Assembly (NCBI GenBank): GCA_900770805.1
Contig: CAAGLP010000124.1
Coordinates: 1-8,699 of the forward strand
Source: an uncultured Paraprevotella sp.
GTDB lineage: Bacteria > Bacteroidota > Bacteroidia > Bacteroidales > Bacteroidaceae
Direction of reading: 5' to 3'
DNA length: 8,699 bases
In this document: positions 7,000 to 8,699 of the stretch, one piece after another
How the letters are laid out: each line of letters starts with the position of its first letter
Numbering within the stretch: the first letter of the stretch is position 1
Notes under the pieces: model-generated
What the model saw: the letters and a program-made list of their open reading frames with translations, nothing else
Database searches by the model: none
Told to the model about the DNA's origin: nothing
Position numbers and translations under genes: made by a program

Positions 7000-7047
7000 T
7001 GTGGATAGATTTGGGCTGCTTGCAACCACAGAAAAAAATGCTAAAAG
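7000..7047 (+). promoter_or_regulatory. candidate SAM-II riboswitch aptamer in the metK leader
   Basis: P1 is TGTGG (7000-7004) with CCACA (7026-7030). The loop holds GATTT (7008-7012), seven bases, then TTGC (7020-7023) and AA just before the P1 3' strand. An A-rich linker (7031-7039) leads to GCTAAAAG (7040-7047). TTGC can pair with GC-AA of GCTAA, leaving T7042 bulged, which forms the SAM-II pseudoknot helix. GAUUU-N7-UUGC and GCUAA are the invariant parts of SAM-II as I know the structure; there U44 (here T7042) and the GAUUU uridines contact SAM. The outer part of P2 is not clear here. The position, just after the promoter and ahead of SAM synthetase, fits product feedback. The start codon is about 97 bases farther on, so simple occlusion of the ribosome site is unlikely. 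Confidence 0.75.
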
Positions 7048-7109
7048 AAAAGACCTGCTGGGCATACACAGGACTTTGACGCATTCCGCCCTATTTCTTT
7101 CCCCATACA

Positions 7110-7140
7110 TTATTAATTAATAACACATTTAATTATTAAA
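7110..7140. repeat. paired AT-only palindromes just before metK
   Basis: TTATTAATTAATAA (7110-7123) is a perfect 14-base palindrome. Five bases later TTTAAT-T-ATTAAA (7128-7140) is a second inverted repeat around one central base. They end three bases before the metK ATG. They could simply be the AT-rich, unstructured initiation region common in Bacteroidetes, or a binding site. Nothing here shows a regulator. Confidence 0.5.
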
Positions 7141-7143
7141 ACT

Positions 7144-8403
7144 ATGGGTTACCTATTTACTTCCGAATCAGTTTCCGAAGGCCATCCTGACAAAGTGGCC
7201 GACCAGATCAGCGATGCCGTGCTGGACAAACTCTTGGCCTTTGACCCCGAGTCCAAGGTGGCATGCGAAACCCTCGTTACTACCGGTCAGGTAGTACTGG
7301 CTGGCGAAATCAAAACTCAGGCCTACGTAGACCTCCAGCGCATAGCACGCGAGGTAATAAACCGTATAGGCTACACCAAGAGCGAGTACATGTTCGAGGG
7401 CAACTCCTGCGGAGTATTCAGCGCCATTCACGAACAGAGCAGCGATATCAACCGTGGCGTAGAGCGCGAAGAGCGCGAAAACCAGGGAGCCGGCGACCAG
7501 GGCATGATGTTCGGCTATGCTACTAACGAGACAGAAAACTACATGCCTCTGAGTCTGGACCTCAGTCATCGCCTGTTGCGTGTATTGGCAGATATCCGCA
7601 GAGAAGGTAAGGTCATGACATACCTGCGCCCCGACTCAAAGAGCCAGGTTACCATCGAGTATAGCGACCAGAACATTCCCGTACGCATAGACACCATAGT
7701 GGTAAGCACACAGCACGACGAGTTTGATACCGACGAGGCAATGCAGCAGAAGATACGCGAGGACGTTATCAACATTCTTATCCCACGCGTAAAGGAAACT
7801 ATAACCAACGAAAACATTCTGGCCCTATTCAACGACGATATCACCTATCATGTGAACCCCACCGGCAAGTTCGTTATCGGTGGTCCTCACGGCGACACAG
7901 GCCTGACCGGACGTAAAATCATCGTTGACCCCTATGGTGGCAAGGGAGCACATGGTGGGGGTGCCTTCAGCGGTAAGGACCCCTCCAAGGTAGACCGTTC
8001 GGCAGCATATGCTGCACGTCACATTGCCAAGAACATGGTGGCTGCAAGTGTAGCCGACGAAATGCTGGTACAGATTTCATATGCCATCGGTGTAGCACAG
8101 CCTGTAAGCATCTGCGTGGATACATACGGACGCGCCAACGTGAACATGACCGACGGAGAGATTGCCAAGAAGATAAAGGATATCTTCGACCTGCGCCCCT
8201 ATGCAATAGAGCAACGCTTGAAACTGCGCAACCCCATCTACGAGGAAACCGCAGCATACGGACACATGGGACGTGAACCACGCATGGTAACAAAGACCTT
8301 CGAGTCCAACTACAACTGCGGCAAAAAGACCGTGGAGGTGGAACTCTTCACATGGGAGAAGCTGGACTACGTGGATCAGATACGCAAGGCTTTCAACCTG
8401 TAA
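7144..8403 (+). CDS. metK: S-adenosylmethionine synthetase
   Basis: Makes SAM from methionine and ATP in the cytoplasm as a homotetramer, supplying methyl groups and the SAM used by MiaB and QueA. The N-terminal motif FTSESVSEGHPDKVADQISD (5-24) carries the active-site histidine H14 and D16. GAGDQGMMFGY is the flexible-loop-side hexapeptide signature. GGPHGDTGLTGRKIIVD starts at about 246, and the P-loop-like GGGAFSGKD is 271-279, followed by PSKVDRSAAYAAR. At 419 aa it is longer than E. coli MetK (384), as is usual for Bacteroidetes. The ATG at 7144 starts the conserved block, with no Shine-Dalgarno but an AT-rich lead-in. Expression is probably driven by its own promoter and feedback-controlled by the SAM-II-like leader. 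A LOG-family gene follows after 24 bases. Confidence 0.97.
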   Translation: MGYLFTSESVSEGHPDKVADQISDAVLDKLLAFDPESKVACETLVTTGQVVLAGEIKTQAYVDLQRIAREVINRIGYTKSEYMFEGNSCGVFSAIHEQSSDINRGVEREERENQGAGDQGMMFGYATNETENYMPLSLDLSHRLLRVLADIRREGKVMTYLRPDSKSQVTIEYSDQNIPVRIDTIVVSTQHDEFDTDEAMQQKIREDVINILIPRVKETITNENILALFNDDITYHVNPTGKFVIGGPHGDTGLTGRKIIVDPYGGKGAHGGGAFSGKDPSKVDRSAAYAARHIAKNMVAASVADEMLVQISYAIGVAQPVSICVDTYGRANVNMTDGEIAKKIKDIFDLRPYAIEQRLKLRNPIYEETAAYGHMGREPRMVTKTFESNYNCGKKTVEVELFTWEKLDYVDQIRKAFNL

Positions 8404-8427
8404 CACCAGACCAAGAAGCAGGAAAAC

Positions 8428-8699
8428 ATGAAAAGTATATGCATATATTGCGCCAGCAGCGACAAGATTCCCGAGAAGTATTTTGATGCAGCAAGGGAAC
8501 TGGGCCGTCTGATGGGCGAACAGGGCATGACACTGGTTAACGGAGCCGGCAATATGGGTCTGATGCGTGCCGGTGCCGATGCATGTATGGAAGCAGGAGG
8601 AAAGGCTGTGGGTATAATCCCCACATTCATGATAGAGGAGAACTGGCACCACACCGGTATGACAGAACTCATCGAAACTCCCGACATGCACACACGCCA
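8428..8699 (+). CDS. LOG-family nucleotide 5'-monophosphate phosphoribohydrolase, 5' part
   Basis: The first 90 codons of a gene running off the window end. The start MKSICIYCASSDKIPEKYF and the segment LVNGAGNMGLMRAGADA (about 39-55) followed by GGKAVGIIPTFM match the Rossmann-like LOG/TIGR00730 family, often mislabelled lysine decarboxylase. Characterised members split cytokinin riboside monophosphates, or in bacteria other nucleoside monophosphates, into base and ribose 5-phosphate. The PGGxGTxxE catalytic motif would lie beyond the window, so activity cannot be judged. The glycine-rich loop reads NGAGNMGLM, whereas the more usual form is GGGxxGLM. The ATG at 8428 is 24 bases after metK with no terminator or promoter between, so co-transcription is likely. 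Confidence 0.9.
   Translation, partial: MKSICIYCASSDKIPEKYFDAARELGRLMGEQGMTLVNGAGNMGLMRAGADACMEAGGKAVGIIPTFMIEENWHHTGMTELIETPDMHTR

Noticed and set aside
6837..7025. Minus-strand open frame of 62 codons in the folK-metK gap
   Set aside because: It has no recognisable domain, overlaps the metK promoter and aptamer in antisense, and has no promoter signal of its own.
6999..7079. Possible 26-codon leader peptide in the metK 5' UTR (ATG at 6999, TGA at 7077)
   Set aside because: It overlaps the riboswitch candidate, has only two Met codons, and shows no run of regulatory codons. The pseudoknot explains the sequence better.
8077..8691. 204-codon minus-strand open frame opposite the metK 3' end and the LOG gene
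   Set aside because: It is antisense to two well-supported genes and spans their junction. The translation is rich in Cys and His with no family resemblance.

Overview
The window looks like a chromosomal housekeeping segment from a Bacteroidales bacterium, most probably Prevotella or a close relative. The proteins resemble Bacteroides/Prevotella versions. Both recognisable promoters carry the Bacteroidetes -7 element TAnnTTTG, each time as GTACCTTTGC. Start codons lack Shine-Dalgarno sequences, as is usual in this phylum. The gene order ftsX - DUF3098 - uppP - truB - queA - folK is also one I associate with Bacteroidales. All genes are on the + strand, and I see no mobile element, CRISPR array or phage gene.

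Layout. (1) 1-961: the 3' part of tyrS (tyrosyl-tRNA synthetase), whose reading frame carries an in-frame TAG at 44-46. (2) 962-1258: a gap with a Bacteroidetes promoter, a tRNA-Gln(UUG) gene with an encoded CCA, and a strong intrinsic terminator hairpin. (3) 1259-6811: a tightly packed seven-gene run, probably one operon: miaB (tRNA methylthiotransferase), ftsX (division/peptidoglycan-hydrolase regulator), a DUF3098 membrane protein, uppP (undecaprenyl-diphosphatase), truB (tRNA pseudouridine-55 synthase), queA (queuosine pathway) and folK (folate pathway). (4) 6812-7143: a 332-base non-coding stretch with a promoter and a leader whose start matches a SAM-II riboswitch. (5) 7144-8403: metK (SAM synthetase). 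(6) 8428-8699: the 5' part of a LOG-family phosphoribohydrolase gene, probably co-transcribed with metK.

The genes fall into three themes. tyrS, tRNA-Gln, miaB, truB and queA concern tRNA charging and modification. ftsX, DUF3098 and uppP concern envelope and septum. metK supplies SAM, which MiaB and QueA both consume.

The most interesting feature is the metK leader at about 7000-7047. It contains a 5-bp P1 helix, a GATTT-N7-TTGC loop and a downstream GCTAA able to form the SAM-II pseudoknot. This would give product-feedback control of SAM synthesis in a phylum and gene context away from the classic alphaproteobacterial examples. The second item to check is the amber codon in the otherwise intact essential gene tyrS.
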